Source: Avena insularis
Lineage: Eukaryota > Streptophyta > Magnoliopsida > Poales > Poaceae
Assembly (NCBI GenBank): GCA_023614405.1
Contig: CM042689.1
Span: forward strand, 326,158,305-326,222,304
Length of the DNA stretch: 64,000 bases
Reading direction: 5' to 3'
Part shown: positions 1 to 9,860 of the stretch, one piece after another
Numbering within the stretch: position 1 is the stretch's first letter
Layout: every line of letters starts with the position of its first letter
Translations under genes and position numbers: made by a program
Notes under the pieces: model-generated
Databases searched by the model: none
The model's input: only the letters and a program-made list of their open reading frames with translations
Told to the model about the DNA's origin: nothing

Positions 1-325
1 AAAGAAATGTGAGATCTGCGGAGGCTCTGGCCTTGTAATGAAGAACGATCTGTATGTTCGATGCCAGGGCTGTGGTAAGCGCTTTATGCTTCAGTTTCAA
101 ATTAGTTCTCCCGGAGCAAAAATAGTTACTACCTCCGATCCATAATAAGTGTCGCCATTTTGAACTAACCTCAGTTCAAAACTGCGACACTTATTATGGA
201 TCGGAAGGAGTATCTTCTTTTACCTCTTGGTGTGCACACAGACGTTTGTGACATCATGTTGTCCTGCTTCTTTCTCAGGTGGTTTTCTCCCATGGCAATC
301 GTGGAGGAGATTCTTCAAAGGCTGA
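1..325 (+). pseudogene. Partial gene, copy 1: last two exons of a CxxC zinc-finger (DnaJ-type) protein
   Basis: Two exons read as 1-74 and 279-325 with a GT...AG intron (75-278). The peptide has four cysteines spaced C-x2-C-x14-C-x2-C with Gly-rich turns (CEICGGSG near the start, CQGCGG across the splice), then a Trp/Phe-rich tail GGFLPWQSWRRFFKG and a stop at 323-325. This resembles the DnaJ cysteine-rich zinc-finger fold of small plant chaperone-like proteins, many of them plastidial; the exact family is not certain. The intron carries a Stowaway MITE (129-210). Upstream exons lie outside the window, so whether this copy is a live gene cannot be judged. Without splicing, the frame runs into a stop inside the MITE. 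A second copy of the same exons lies at 1198-1450. Confidence 0.6.
129..210. mobile_element. Stowaway-type MITE (82 bp)
   Basis: Near-perfect palindromic element with ends CTACCTCCGATCCATAATAA and TTATTATGGATCGGAAGGAG, flanked by TA at 127-128 and 211-212. TA target duplication and CTCCCTCC-like termini are diagnostic of Tc1/mariner-derived Stowaway MITEs. It sits in the intron of the zinc-finger copy 1 and is absent from the equivalent place in copy 2. Confidence 0.88.
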
Positions 326-499
326 GGATCAGCATGTGGAACCTCGATCGTATGGGCAAAAGAGAAATTCCAAGCATAAGGGGAGAGTGTGATTAGGAGC
401 GAGTGGGTCAACAACGTTTTGTTGCGTTTTCACTGAACCAGCAAAGTACTTGTATGACTGTAGGGTTGCTTATGCATATTTTTGGACTAGAAATAAGTA

Positions 500-593
500 A
501 TCCCTCCTATCCATAATAAGTGTCGCTCGTCTAGTACAAAGTTTATACTAGCTTAGTACAAAATGAGTGACACTTATTATGGATCGAAGGAAG
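500..593. mobile_element. Stowaway-type MITE (94 bp)
   Basis: Inverted termini (TCCCTCCTATCCATAATAAG at the left, its complement before GAAGGAAG at the right) are flanked by TA at 498-499 and 594-595. The empty site is visible in the second duplication unit at 1704-1705. It is closely related to the MITE at 129-210. Confidence 0.88.
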
Positions 594-891
594 TAGTATA
601 ATACTCCACTCCGCAATGTGAATGATCTGATCGTGTATATTTGTCCCGTTCTGACGCTTGCTGGAGGAAGCATGAGTGGCAAGGCAGGCAATATAGACAG
701 AGCAACTGATCAGGCGATCTTGGGCAAGATTCAGAATGAAAATTGCAAGCATGGTTTTGGTTGGAATTCAGAAATGTTAGGATCAAAGCAGGACACTACT
801 ACTATGCATATGCTAATTCAGAAATGTCGCTGAGGAATTGATTATAGTTTACTTATGGTTAGAAGCAGTGTTCTTCCAGTACTGAATTCTA

Positions 892-1060
892 CTCCCTCCG
901 TTTCAAAATATAAGATGTTTTAGCTTTGTGAAGCAAATGTATCTAGATTAATTTTAGTATATAGGTTCACTCAAGTTTAGAGTGAATCTACACACTAAAA
1001 TAAGTCTAGATACATTTTCTTCACAAACTTAAAACATCTTATATTTTGGAACGGAGGAAG
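892..1060. mobile_element. Stowaway-type MITE, Thalos-like (169 bp)
   Basis: Terminal inverted repeats CTCCCTCCGTTTCAAAATAT and its complement ending CGGAGGAAG, with TA duplications at 890-891 and 1061-1062. Internal arms pair around ATCTAGAT/TCTAGATAC segments. It lies between the two duplication units. Confidence 0.88.
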
Positions 1061-1197
1061 TAATAAGTACTAGGTGAAGGTTGCAGGTAGGTATGTCGGT
1101 CAGTCGGTCTGGCGCATCCGCAGCAGATGTATGACCTTTTATACTCAGGTCGTTTTACTATCCTCCGCTTCATAACGGACGCTTTTCTGCTGTTTAG

Positions 1198-1450
1198 ATT
1201 CAACAAAAGCAATGTGAGATCTGCGGAGGCTCTGGCCTTGTAATGAAGAACGATCTGTATGTTCGATGCCAGGGCTGTGGTAAGCGCTTTATGCTTCAGT
1301 TTCAAAATTAGTTCTCCCGGAGCAAAAATAGTTAGTATCTTCTTCTACCTCTTGGTGTGCAGACAGACGTTTGTGACATCGTGCTGTCCTGCTTCTTTCT
1401 CAGGTGGTTTTCTCCCATGGCAATCGTGGAGGAGATTCTTCAAAGGCTGA
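1198..1450 (+). pseudogene. Partial gene, copy 2: duplicated last two exons of the same zinc-finger protein
   Basis: Exons 1198-1279 and 1404-1450 are separated by a GT...AG intron (1280-1403). A pyrimidine-rich acceptor ending in AG lies at 1196-1197. The spliced reading has the same C-x2-C-x14-C-x2-C pattern, the same C-terminal tail and the same stop (1448-1450) as copy 1, so coding identity is essentially complete. No upstream exon of this family is visible between the two copies, so copy 2 is probably a 3'-end duplicate with no promoter or start of its own. It could serve as an alternative 3' end if transcription reads through copy 1. The intron lacks the MITE found in copy 1 but holds a TA-G-TA scar at 1333-1337 at the equivalent point. 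Confidence 0.6.
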
Positions 1451-2057
1451 GGATCAGCATGTGGCACCTCGATCGTATGGGCAAAAGAGAAATTCCAAAC
1501 ACAAGGGGAGATTGTGATTAAGAGCAAGTGGGTCGACAACGTTTAGTTGCATTTTCGCTGAACCAACAAAGTACTTATATGACTGTAGGGTTGCTTATGC
1601 ATATTTTTGGACTAGAAAAATAGACAGACACCAATCATGGAAGTGTATATTCTCTTAGTCAAAATAAGCGTCCTGCAATGACTCATGCTGGCAGAGAAAT
1701 AAGTAGTATAACACTCCACTGCACAATGTTAGTGATCTGATCGTGTATATTTGTTCCATTCTGACGCTTGCTGGAGGAAGCATGAGGGGTAAGGCAGCCA
1801 ATATAGACAGAGCAACTGATCAGGTGATCTTGGACAAGATTCAGAATGAAAATTGCAAGCATGGTTTTGGTTGGAATTCAGAAAAGTTTGGATCAAAGCA
1901 GGAAACTACTACTCCCTCTGTCCCAAAATAGATGTCTCAAATTTATCAAAATTTTGATGAATCTAGACATTATTTAGTATATAGATTCATCCAAAATTTG
2001 AAAAATCCAAAACATCTATTCTTGGACGAAGGGAGTACTATGCATATGCTAATTCAG
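1205..2057. repeat. Tandem segmental duplication, unit 2
   Basis: Second unit of the duplication that begins at 1. It lacks the two short MITEs of unit 1 and instead has its own MITE at 1912-2035. Outside the transposons the two units differ by only scattered substitutions, so the duplication is older than at least the MITE insertions but not ancient. Confidence 0.8.
1912..2035. mobile_element. Stowaway-type MITE (124 bp)
   Basis: Ends CTCCCTCTGTCCCAAAATAG and a matching right end GAAGGGAG, with TA duplications at 1910-1911 and 2036-2037. The matching unoccupied site ACTACTACTATGC is at about 797-809 in unit 1, so this is a clean filled/empty pair. Confidence 0.9.
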
Positions 2058-2358
2058 TTCCTTTCCTCCCCCAGTAATGAGCTCAGTGTAAATCTAAGGT
2101 TTACCATGTCCTTTTTTTTTAATATATACGAGGTGTCCTGGTATCTGGTATCGTAGATTCAGTCTTCTCCTCATCCAAATAATCTGAAACTAACAGCAGC
2201 AAGCGAGCTGCACGGTTTGCCTGCTAGCTATCTGAACAATGTATACAAGTGCCATCTGAACAATGTATATTCAATCAAGTACCGTCCCTGTCCACAAAGT
2301 TCAAGTAGAGAACGTATAGGCCATCTGAACAATGTATGCATTTACATTATTACATAAA
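2058..2358. repeat. Intergenic stretch with a triplicated 16-bp motif
   Basis: No coding potential seen. The motif ATCTGAACAATGTATR occurs three times, at 2230-2245, 2254-2269 and 2323-2338. The spacing is irregular, so this is a local direct repeat and not a satellite. Confidence 0.6.
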
Positions 2359-2388
2359 CTAGCTGAATGCCCGTGCGTTGCCACGGCT
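2359..2388 (-). other. Helitron 3' terminus: hairpin plus CTAG
   Basis: The plus strand reads CTAG at 2359-2362, then CTGAATGC and CCGTGCGTTGCCACGG, an inverted repeat with 5-bp arms. On the minus strand the hairpin precedes CTAG, with a T flank (plus-strand A at 2358). Confidence 0.65.
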
Positions 2389-3355
2389 CATCAAATCCAT
2401 ATTTTGCCATGGATTCCTTACTCTTAAGTTTTGCATTCAACTATACGTGTGGTACAGTCGCGATGTCATCGTGCATGATGCACCAAATATGAATTAGTCA
2501 GGTGTTAAAGGACAAGTAAGTCTTTCTTCTCCCCTTCATTCTCACGTTACTCGTGAGCCACTTGGCATATAATGTAAAATATTAAATAATCAATGTTTCG
2601 TGCGGTTCTATTTTGGACAGCGTCATGAAAGCTTTGCAAAATGTCAGCCTTAAAAATACTATATATTGAAAATATATTATGGAGAATAGAGGATATATGT
2701 CCACTGTTCATATGCACTGATGGTTCATACTAACAACGGTATTATGTTTTCAGACGGCATTTACTTCTCTCATTTGGACGCCTCTCTGCTAAAACATTCA
2801 TAGAGTAACATAAAATCTAGTAAGACATTATTGGAACTCCAATTAAAGTGGAGCATGTATTATTCTGTACGGCATCTGACTAAGCTAGTTCACGCTAAGG
2901 TTTCATAGAAAAAAAGACTTAAAAATATAGAGAATCAATCCCAATTAAAATTATATTCCATTTGTAGAATCTGCAATTCAAGAAAGTAAAAAGTCACTTG
3001 TGGAAAATATACACAAGTCAAATGCAGATCAAACAAAACTAAAAAAAATACCATAATTACCCTAGCTTATTGTACCAACAAACACGGTTGTTCTTCTTGG
3101 CAGTAAAAACCTGTATAATTTCTCCATGTGGTGGAGACAAAGTAGTGCATTTCCTCGACAAAGCGTCAGGAGTGCAATAGCTGGAAATTAATGTTGTAAG
3201 TAGAAACTGATTCTTTCTCCATGTGTGACATTGTCTCTATATGCAACTTCTCTAAAAAATTTGGTAGAAGCATTGGTTTGGATGCCATATGTCCTTTCAA
3301 AGCTATGTACGAGGTGATTTTGTTGTTACATCTTCTTTGTGAATGAAGAGTGTAA
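2389..3355. other. AT-rich stretch without recognised gene
   Basis: No ORF of note and no transposon protein motif on either strand. If the Helitron call is right, this is its internal sequence between the 3' end and the nested Harbinger element. Confidence 0.5.
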
Positions 3356-4427
3356 GAGCATCTTCACTCGCCTACCCAGGAGGCCGATCCGGACAGCGAA
3401 ATTACGTCCGGACGTCGAAAATCGGCCTAGTCGTGTACCCAGGAACCTCTTTCCGGCTGGATTTGGACCAACTTTGGTCCGGACTACCCAGGCCGAACCC
3501 AGGATCCCGGATACGCTCTGGGGACGCCGAACGGAGCGAATTGGCTGAGTGGACCAGCCTGTCAGCGATAGAAGCCGAGTCGCCACCAGCCTTCCCGCTG
3601 TTTTCCTTTCCCCGCCCTCGACGCTATACCCCTCCCGTCCTCGCCGCCGAACTCCGCCTATAAAAGGCGTACATCCCGCCGTCTCTCTTCACACTCTCTC
3701 ACACCACTCCCAACTCCGGCGAACTTCGGTCATTCACACCTTTTTTCCTCCTCAACTCCGCCGAGAAGCCATGGCCGAGGGCCGACGCACGATGCCTCTG
3801 GCTCCTCCGAGAGGCGCGCTATACGGCGCCGCCGGACACTCGTCTCCCCCCGGCTGGCAACTCAGCCCCGGCTGGCAACTCAGTGCCTGCCGAAGAGGAC
3901 CTCATCGGAGAGATTCAGGCAGCTATCGCCGACTTGCATGACCCGGATCTCGCCGAGGATCTTGGCAACCAGGTCTTCTGGAGGCAGTTCTTCGCCGACA
4001 GGCGCCTCAAGGAACTCGGCCGACACGACGGACCGCCGGGCTCGCCGTCGCCGCCGCGTAACAATGTGGCTTTCCGCCGCCGCTGGTGGAGCGTTCCAGG
4101 GTGAACTCTCGCCGGCGTCATGGAGCACATCTAGGCCGGCAATCACCCCCGCCTCGGCATGTAGTTGCGGCGTCCGGCGTCGACCATAGCGGTGGCGACC
4201 TTTTCCTAGTTTTCAATCCGATGTAATATGTGCACCCTTGCCCTACTTAACAAAATCCGCCTATATTCGCCCATATTTCGCCGAGTTTAACTGAATTTCA
4301 CCGAACCCGGGACTCGATCTCGGTACGCGAGTGGGAAACTGGGCGTATCCAAGCCGAGAACTTGCTTCGTCCGGCCAAATAAAAGTCCAGTTTTTGGCCT
4401 GGGTTTGTCCAACGAGCGAAGATGCTA
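3356..4427. mobile_element. Non-autonomous PIF/Harbinger-type element (1,072 bp)
   Basis: Terminal inverted repeats GAGCATCTTCACTCG (left) and the complement of TAGCATCTTCGCTCG (right), 13 of 15 matching, are flanked by TAA at 3353-3355 and 4428-4430. GAGCATCT-type ends with a three-base TWA duplication are typical of PIF/Harbinger elements in grasses. The interior is GC-rich, promoter-like (a TATAAAAG at about 3660) and has short ORFs around the ATG at 3771 and 3883-4104, but no DDE transposase or Myb-like protein. A direct repeat CGGCTGGCAACTCAG occurs twice at about 3850-3886. It is either a gene-capturing derivative or a decayed element. Confidence 0.7.
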
Positions 4428-5700
4428 TAAGACTGCAAATAGCTAGTACAACCTTGAATTACTAAATTGATTATGGACAGGCAATAACAAAAACTCGTTA
4501 GTCCTTTCTTCCGTTGTTAGAACTCATGAACTGCAACAGGTTCCGTTCCCAGACAAAAATGCAAGACATCTTCATTGACGCGATCCACTGGAAGACCTCC
4601 GAGAATCGGCCTCGTCTAGTTCTGGCCGAGATCCCATCCCACCGGAAGACATACTCCCAATTAAATAGATTGAATCAATTGAGGAGGTCAGGCACTGATT
4701 GAAGCAGTTGAGGGCCTGCTCGAACAAATCGAGATGGGGATGCAGCGGCTGGGGGTGCTCGCTGGCGTCTAGAGGGGGAGCAGGGGTTCTAGAACGTCTG
4801 CGGCGGAGATGGGGATGCGGTGGCTGGGAGGGGGAGAAGGGGGTGCGGCGGCTGAGGACGGAGATGGAGGATGACGCGCGGGGAAGGGCCAGGTCGTGGC
4901 GGCGCCCGGAGGCCTGGGTGCGCGCGAGAGTGGGGCAGCATGCAGTGGAGCCCTTGGCGGCGCAGGGGAGTTGGCCATTGGCAGCGTATGCTGGGAGAGA
5001 GTTGGCCAATGATGATTAAATTAAAGAGCGACACATCAATTTTGATTAGGGATATAAGAGTCTTCAATTACACAAATCAAGATGAACAGAGAAGGAGCGA
5101 GGTCGACGTTGGGCTGGTTGCGGCCTTCAGTTGGAAGATTGCCCGTCGCTGTCATGTTGCCAGCGACCACATCTAGAACACAGAAACCCACCGTGCCTGC
5201 CGATCTCAATGGCTGTTGGTCGTCGGCCACACGGGATACATGGGATGCGCTCGCCGCCGGCTACACGATATGCAGGTGATGGGGATCGCAGAGGCCACGC
5301 GGGATGTAGGGGATGGGGAGGCGCGCTGCTGGGGATGGGGATGGGGACGGCGTCGCCGACCGCGCGTCCGGCCGCGCGATGCAAGGGATGGCGAGCCAGT
5401 TTTTGGTAGATCTCGACGCATGGATGGGAGGGTGCTGCCGGCGGCGGTATCCAAGCGACGGAGGTTGGGGCATGACGATCCCTAGTGCTCACTCGATCTC
5501 TCTGACCCAGGTGCGGCGGAAGGATCAAAGGGTGGCAAGAGGACATGCCTTCGAGTTGGGGCGGATGCGGCTGTGGGCGGGTCAGCGCTTGGGATGGAGG
5601 CGGAGCAGGGCGCTCGTGCGGATGCATAGGGCGCCGTCCAGAGAGAACCCCATGGTATCGACTTGGCGGTGGCAGGACACGTAATATCCTCAAATAGCCA
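4428..5700. other. GC-rich, gene-like but non-coding block
   Basis: From about 4690 to 5690 the base composition is strikingly GC- and CpG-rich compared with both flanks, like a grass 5' exon. Every frame is low-complexity (Arg/Gly/Pro-rich) and overlapping ORFs occur on both strands, the longest 247 codons on the minus strand (5127-5870). None shows a recognisable domain. It is best read as captured or decayed exon/promoter DNA, possibly Helitron cargo. Confidence 0.4.
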
Positions 5701-5794
5701 GGGGCAAAAGCGTCCAATAAAAAATCGGAACCAAAGATTCTGGTGGACGAACCTACCTCTGTGTAAATTAGTAGATAGATAGTTCTACGAAATG

Positions 5795-6500
5795 CAATTG
5801 CCAAAGTTGTATGCCCAAGAATGTGAAAAATTGTTGGAAACCCAAATCCCATGTTTTTAAAGTGAGCCAAAGTTGGTCCTGCTGCCTTGGCATGCAGAAA
5901 CAGAGGAACATGTTATTGCTGAATTCAGTGCATATAAATATGCCTGTAGCACAATGGTACTAACAGTTGGAATCATAAGACTTGACACGGTAAGACAAGC
6001 CATCGATGATCATTGAAACTGAAGTGCATTGCACAAAGCTAAATCACTCCAATCATCCTACCAGAAATTAGAGATAGATAAAAAGATCAATAACGACAGA
6101 GCAAATTAATCATTAACGAATTCAGAAAATATCTAATCAAACAATAAGACTGGGGTCCACCTATAATTGGCAAAGCTGCATGACCAAGAATGTGAGAACA
6201 CACAAACCAACTGTTTTTGTTTCAAACGTGTCTACAGCTTCATGACCAAGAATCTGTATTCCTCAACTCAAAATTTATTACTCCAACTCCAAGCAAGCAA
6301 GTTTTTGTGAGCCAAAGTTGGTCGAGCTGCTTTCGTATGTTGTTGGATCCACAATTTGAATTCAGTGCATATATATAGCTCTACCTATGGCTGTAGCTGT
6401 AGTACAATGTAACCAAGGTTGCAATCAAAAGAGATTTAATACGGTAAGGAGCAGAACCAGAGAGATATTGGAGAAAATTGCAAGCATGCTTATTCTGGTC
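5795..6500. repeat. Degenerate local duplication downstream of the DUF2828 gene
   Basis: A block containing GAGCCAAAGTTGGTC, a GCTGC, GAATTCAGTGCATATA and a purine-rich GGTAAG segment occurs at about 5860-5995 and again at about 6309-6450. The phrase CATGACCAAGAATGTGAG and variants (5806, 6180, 6241) repeats between them. No ORF is supported. The end of the block (about 6470-6520) shares AAATTGCAAGCATG and GAATTCAGAAAT with the 3' flank of the zinc-finger duplication. Confidence 0.55.
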
Positions 6501-6615
6501 CGAATTCAGAAATTAACTAGAGTAACCAAAACACAGCAAGCGGTTCACTGTTCAGAAAAAGAAGCTAATCAAACACGATGGCGCTTGCTGAGAACTAAAA
6601 AAAAGATGGATCGAT

Positions 6616-8722
6616 CTAATCGAAGACAGCCAGCTTCTGGTACTCATCGCCGGCGATGGCCGTATTCATGATGGCCTCAGGGTTCACCACGCCGTCGTTC
6701 TGCAGGAAGATCTTGAGCAGGTTCTTGGAGAAGCCGCTCACCATGGCGACTCCCGGCTGGGTCGACGTCACCGGCGTGGACTTGGAGTCCCGCAGGTTCC
6801 AGAAGACGATCTGGGGCACCACGTCGCCGTAGCCGGCGTCTGTAAACTTCTTGCAGATGACCTTGTAGTCAGTGTCCCACGGTCCAAACGACTCCGACGA
6901 CGCACGTCTCCCATAGCCCCCATAGCCCCCGAAGCCATAATACGCCCCACCACCGCTCCTCGACACCTCATCAAACTCCATATCGCTGTACACGAACACA
7001 GTCCTGATCATCTTCTCTGGCGCCAGCCGAGCTTCCACCGCCGTCCGGAGAATTTGGTCGAACACTGCCTGGAAGTTGGTGTTCATATCCCACTGCATCT
7101 CCCGCACAAAGGCCATCTTCTCACGGAGGGTATTGCCCTTGATCAGGTGGATCTCGGGCGTTGCACTGAAGGTGATCACCTTGCCGGCCCAAGGCTTCTC
7201 GCTGAGCTCCGACGTGAGCACGCCCAGTGCGATGCACACCTCCATCGGAGTGCCGTGCATGCTACCGGACACGTCGCAGACGGAGATACAGTTGCGCAGC
7301 GACCCCTTGGCGCGGAGGTCGTCCACCATGCGCCGCCACTGCAGCTCGGACACGTCGTCGTCCTCACCTCTGTAGGCAGGGGCGGCTATCTCGTGCGGCA
7401 GGAGCGCGCCCGCCGCGATCTTGGCCTTGCCCGCCTCGACGTCCTCGAGGTACTTGGCGAAGCGCTCCTCGTCGTGCTTCTTGAACAGGTACTTGTAGCG
7501 CCTCATGGCCACTGAGGCGACGCGGGTGTAGGGAAGATCGGACCATAGCTGAGCGCTCATGTACACCTCCGGGAGCTCGAGAATCTTTCGCAGCGGCACG
7601 AGAACCTCGCGGCGGAGACGGTGGAGGACTTGGTAGGTGTAGTGCTCCTCCTTGAGCTCGGCGTACTCGGGGTTGGAGTCGCGCGGGAAGAGGCGGCGGG
7701 CGATGGCCTCGCAGAGCAGCGTGGTGCGGTCGAACGAAGATCCCGGCGTGGGGCACCACTTGGCGGCGAGCCCGATCTTCCTTGTCTTCCCGCCGGCGGC
7801 CATCTGCTCGAGATCGGAGGCCAGGAGGTCGGCAAAGAACTCCGCGACGGAGTCGAACAGGAAGCGGTAGGCGCGGTCACCGTAATACGTCTCGAGCGAC
7901 TGCACGGCGAGCTTGGCCACCTTCCGGACCTTCTTGGACATCCCGCGCTTGGCCTTCTTCTTCTGATCCACCTCCATCGCCTCTGGTTTTTGCTCCGTGG
8001 CGGCTTCGATGTCCGTGGCCACCACGGGCGTGATCTTGGCGGGCTTGGACGAGAGAGCAACGGACAAGTAGTCGCCGAAGGTGGGCTTGGGCGGGGCCAA
8101 TTCGCGGGCGCGCTTCCGGCTGGCCAATCTGGCGCGGAGGGCCTCTCTCTGCTTGCTCAGGTCCTTCTCCTTCCTGCGCGTCTTGTCGGCGGCGGCGCTC
8201 TCCTTGGCGGCCTTGCGCACGTCGGGGCCGTGGATGAGGCGGAAGAGCAGCTCGGGGAAGTCCTTGAGGTAGCCGAACTCGGCGAGCGCGGAGACGTTGC
8301 AGGCGAGCGTCTTAGGGTGGTTGGCGTGCATCCAGAGCGCGGCGGCTTAGAAGCCCTCCTTGTCCGACTTGCCGGTGCCGCGGACGCCGCGGAGGTTGCA
8401 GGCGAGCTTGAGGGCGGTGAGCGCGTCGTGGGCCCAGGCGGCGGCGAGGAGATCGCGCACGCGCTCGGGCGGCGTGTCGGGGACGACCTGGAAGAAGAAG
8501 TCGAGGCAGGGTTGCGGAGTTGGCGTGAGTGGCGGAGCAGTTCTCCGTGAGGGCCTCTGCGGAGCAAGGCCTTGATCTCGGCGGACGGGCGTTGAAGGCG
8601 GCGTCGAGCAGGTCGAGGAAGGTGCGATGCGGCGCCCGTCGTCGGCGGAATCATGCTGACGGGCGAAAGTGCCGGATGACGGAGGGCCGAGAGGTTTCAA
8701 GTGATTCCGTCTCCATCGCCAT
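6616..8722 (-). pseudogene. DUF2828-type protein with von Willebrand A-like domain, 5' end disrupted
   Basis: A 571-codon open stretch (8331 to 6616) ends at a natural stop and matches the C-terminal two thirds of the plant DUF2828/UCP015417 family. It has a helical middle region, a basic linker, then a vWA-like domain with the MIDAS motif DVSGS (in CDVSGSMHG) and a later SDMEFD metal-site segment, and a Gly/Tyr-rich loop. The family has no settled function; MIDAS implies metal-dependent ligand binding. Upstream coding is clear but broken. The likely ATG is at 8722 (MAMETES). The family-like piece FLDLLDAAFNA is in the ATG frame, after an in-frame TGA at 8651-8653. GPPSSG and CLDFFFQVVPDTPPERV are in the other frame. 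An in-frame TAA at 8347-8349 sits between KEGF and AAALWMH, six codons before the internal Met at 8331. It is intronless and GC-rich at third positions like active grass genes. It is either a young pseudogene, an N-truncated gene using the internal Met, or a gene with 5' sequence errors. Confidence 0.8.
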
Positions 8723-9060
8723 GGCAGCTGCTAGGGTTTTGGGGGAGAATCGAGGGGGGGGATTGCTTTGCGATCTGATCTGGCCTTCTGGGCTCTGGCA
8801 CGGCTTTTATTTAAGAATTAAATCCTAACCCTAACCGACATAAAACAAATTACGGGAAAGTCCCTATAGTAACCGACATAATAAATAGGAGTAGGTACAA
8901 GATATTCATGGTAGTGTTTTTTGCGTTTTGTGTGCGTGCCTGCTTTGCTGCATATGGGTGTCTCATGGAATTCCATGGAATCCCCTATTTTGACTAATGG
9001 ATATGTTGATAGGATTCTGAATCCCATGGAATCCTCTATTTTGACTAATCCTTATGCGTC
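8723..9060. promoter_or_regulatory. Upstream region of the DUF2828 gene
   Basis: A TATA-like TTAAATAAAAG on the minus strand lies near 8807-8818, about 90 bases before the presumed ATG, in a plausible core promoter position. Farther out, TGGAATCCYCTATTTTGACTAAT occurs twice (8977-8999 and 9029-9051). A CAGAGGGAGTA remnant near 9069 looks like one end of a decayed Stowaway MITE. Confidence 0.35.
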
Positions 9061-9786
9061 TATATGAAACAGAGGGAGTAAGATCCAAGTAATGGGAGAA
9101 AGCTTGGGAATCTACCGAGTCCTTGTTTCTTAGAGGAATTTAGCTAAGAAAAAGATTATGGCTCTCGACTAGTACTAGATCTGAATATGTCCGATTTCAA
9201 TCAAGACAATGATGATAAATAACGATGGAAACGAAGAAAATTGTGTCTTACCTTATGAGATGATTGTTAAGCTAGACTTAGGTTCGGTGAAAATGAATCT
9301 GTTCCCATATTTGGAACATGGTTTTTTTTTGAACAAGATAGTTTCTCTATTGTCGTCTAATGTTTAGGTTCTTCACCCGTGAGCCTCCTCCACAAAAAAG
9401 GCTGCATGGGCCCCTGTTTTGGCCTTGAGACAATCCAAGCTTGCTATGGGAGCTGCGACAATCTTAGAGCTCATAGTTACTCGGAAATCTTAAAATTTCA
9501 AAGTAACTATCTTTTGTTGCTTAGTCTTGGGTTTCTTTATTCAGTTGCTAAGAGTATCTGCGAGAATTTGTAATGATGATACTGAATAAACTGAAGACAT
9601 TGATGAATTAGTTCAAAAAGAACTAGAATAGTGCCTAGATTTTGCTTCTAACAATTTGGAGATTGATTTTCCTAGTGATCTTGATAATCCTTCTGATTAC
9701 AGTTATTTTTTCTTATGTTCTTGGTCAAATTAGTGAATATATAGAGTGTCATTGTGATAATTGTGGCCATGAAGATATTCCTTGTG
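9061..9786. other. Possible 5' part of a decayed LINE
   Basis: No intact ORF. Around 9580-9700 the plus strand reads protein-like stretches such as DIDELVQKELE with scattered stops, directly upstream of and on the same strand as the LINE endonuclease remnant at 9787. It is plausibly the ORF1/ORF2 region of that LINE, but no zinc knuckle is clear. Confidence 0.35.
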
Positions 9787-9860
9787 GATATTCAAGGTCT
9801 TGGTAGACCTGGCAGAATACTTTCTATCTCATAACTCATTAGAAAACATAATGTAGATTT
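9787..9860 (+). pseudogene. LINE endonuclease remnant, part 1
   Basis: The plus strand reads DIQGLGRPGRIL and then, past a stop, LIRKHNVDF. These match the N-terminal endonuclease pattern of plant L1-type LINE ORF2 proteins (N-x-RGLG...; ...FxxxQETK). The frame is cut at 9860 by a solo LTR and resumes at 11781. Confidence 0.6.

Larger units (their letters stand above)
1..819. repeat. Tandem segmental duplication, unit 1
   Basis: This stretch aligns collinearly with 1205-2057: zinc-finger exons, intron, 3' flank and a downstream block containing the shared motif AATTGCAAGCATGGTTTTGG. Differences are mostly MITE insertions (129-210 and 500-593 are present only here) and about 80 bases missing here relative to 1609-1690. 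The left limit is outside the window. Homology ends near 819, just after ATGCATATGCTAATTCAG. Confidence 0.8.
2359..5779 (-). mobile_element. Putative Helitron (3.4 kb) carrying GC-rich cargo
   Basis: On the minus strand the right end reads a hairpin (CCGTG, loop, CACGG), then GGCATTCAG, then CTAG, followed by T. This is the textbook 3' end of grass Helitrons (hairpin about 10 nt before CTRR, insertion between A and T). A candidate 5' end is the TC of TCTATCTACTAATTTACACA, starting at 5779 on the minus strand and preceded by A. The 3' end is well supported; pairing it with this 5' end is inference. No Rep/helicase is visible, so the element would be non-autonomous. It would contain the Harbinger element at 3356-4427 and a GC-rich block at about 4690-5690. 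Confidence 0.42.

Noticed and set aside
5127..5870. 247-codon minus-strand ORF
   Set aside because: Low-complexity Pro/Arg/His-rich, no domain, overlapping ORFs on both strands of a GC-rich block. Not supported as a gene.
7621..8550. 309-codon plus-strand ORF
   Set aside because: Antisense shadow of the GC-rich DUF2828 gene; Gly/Leu/Glu-rich with no domain.
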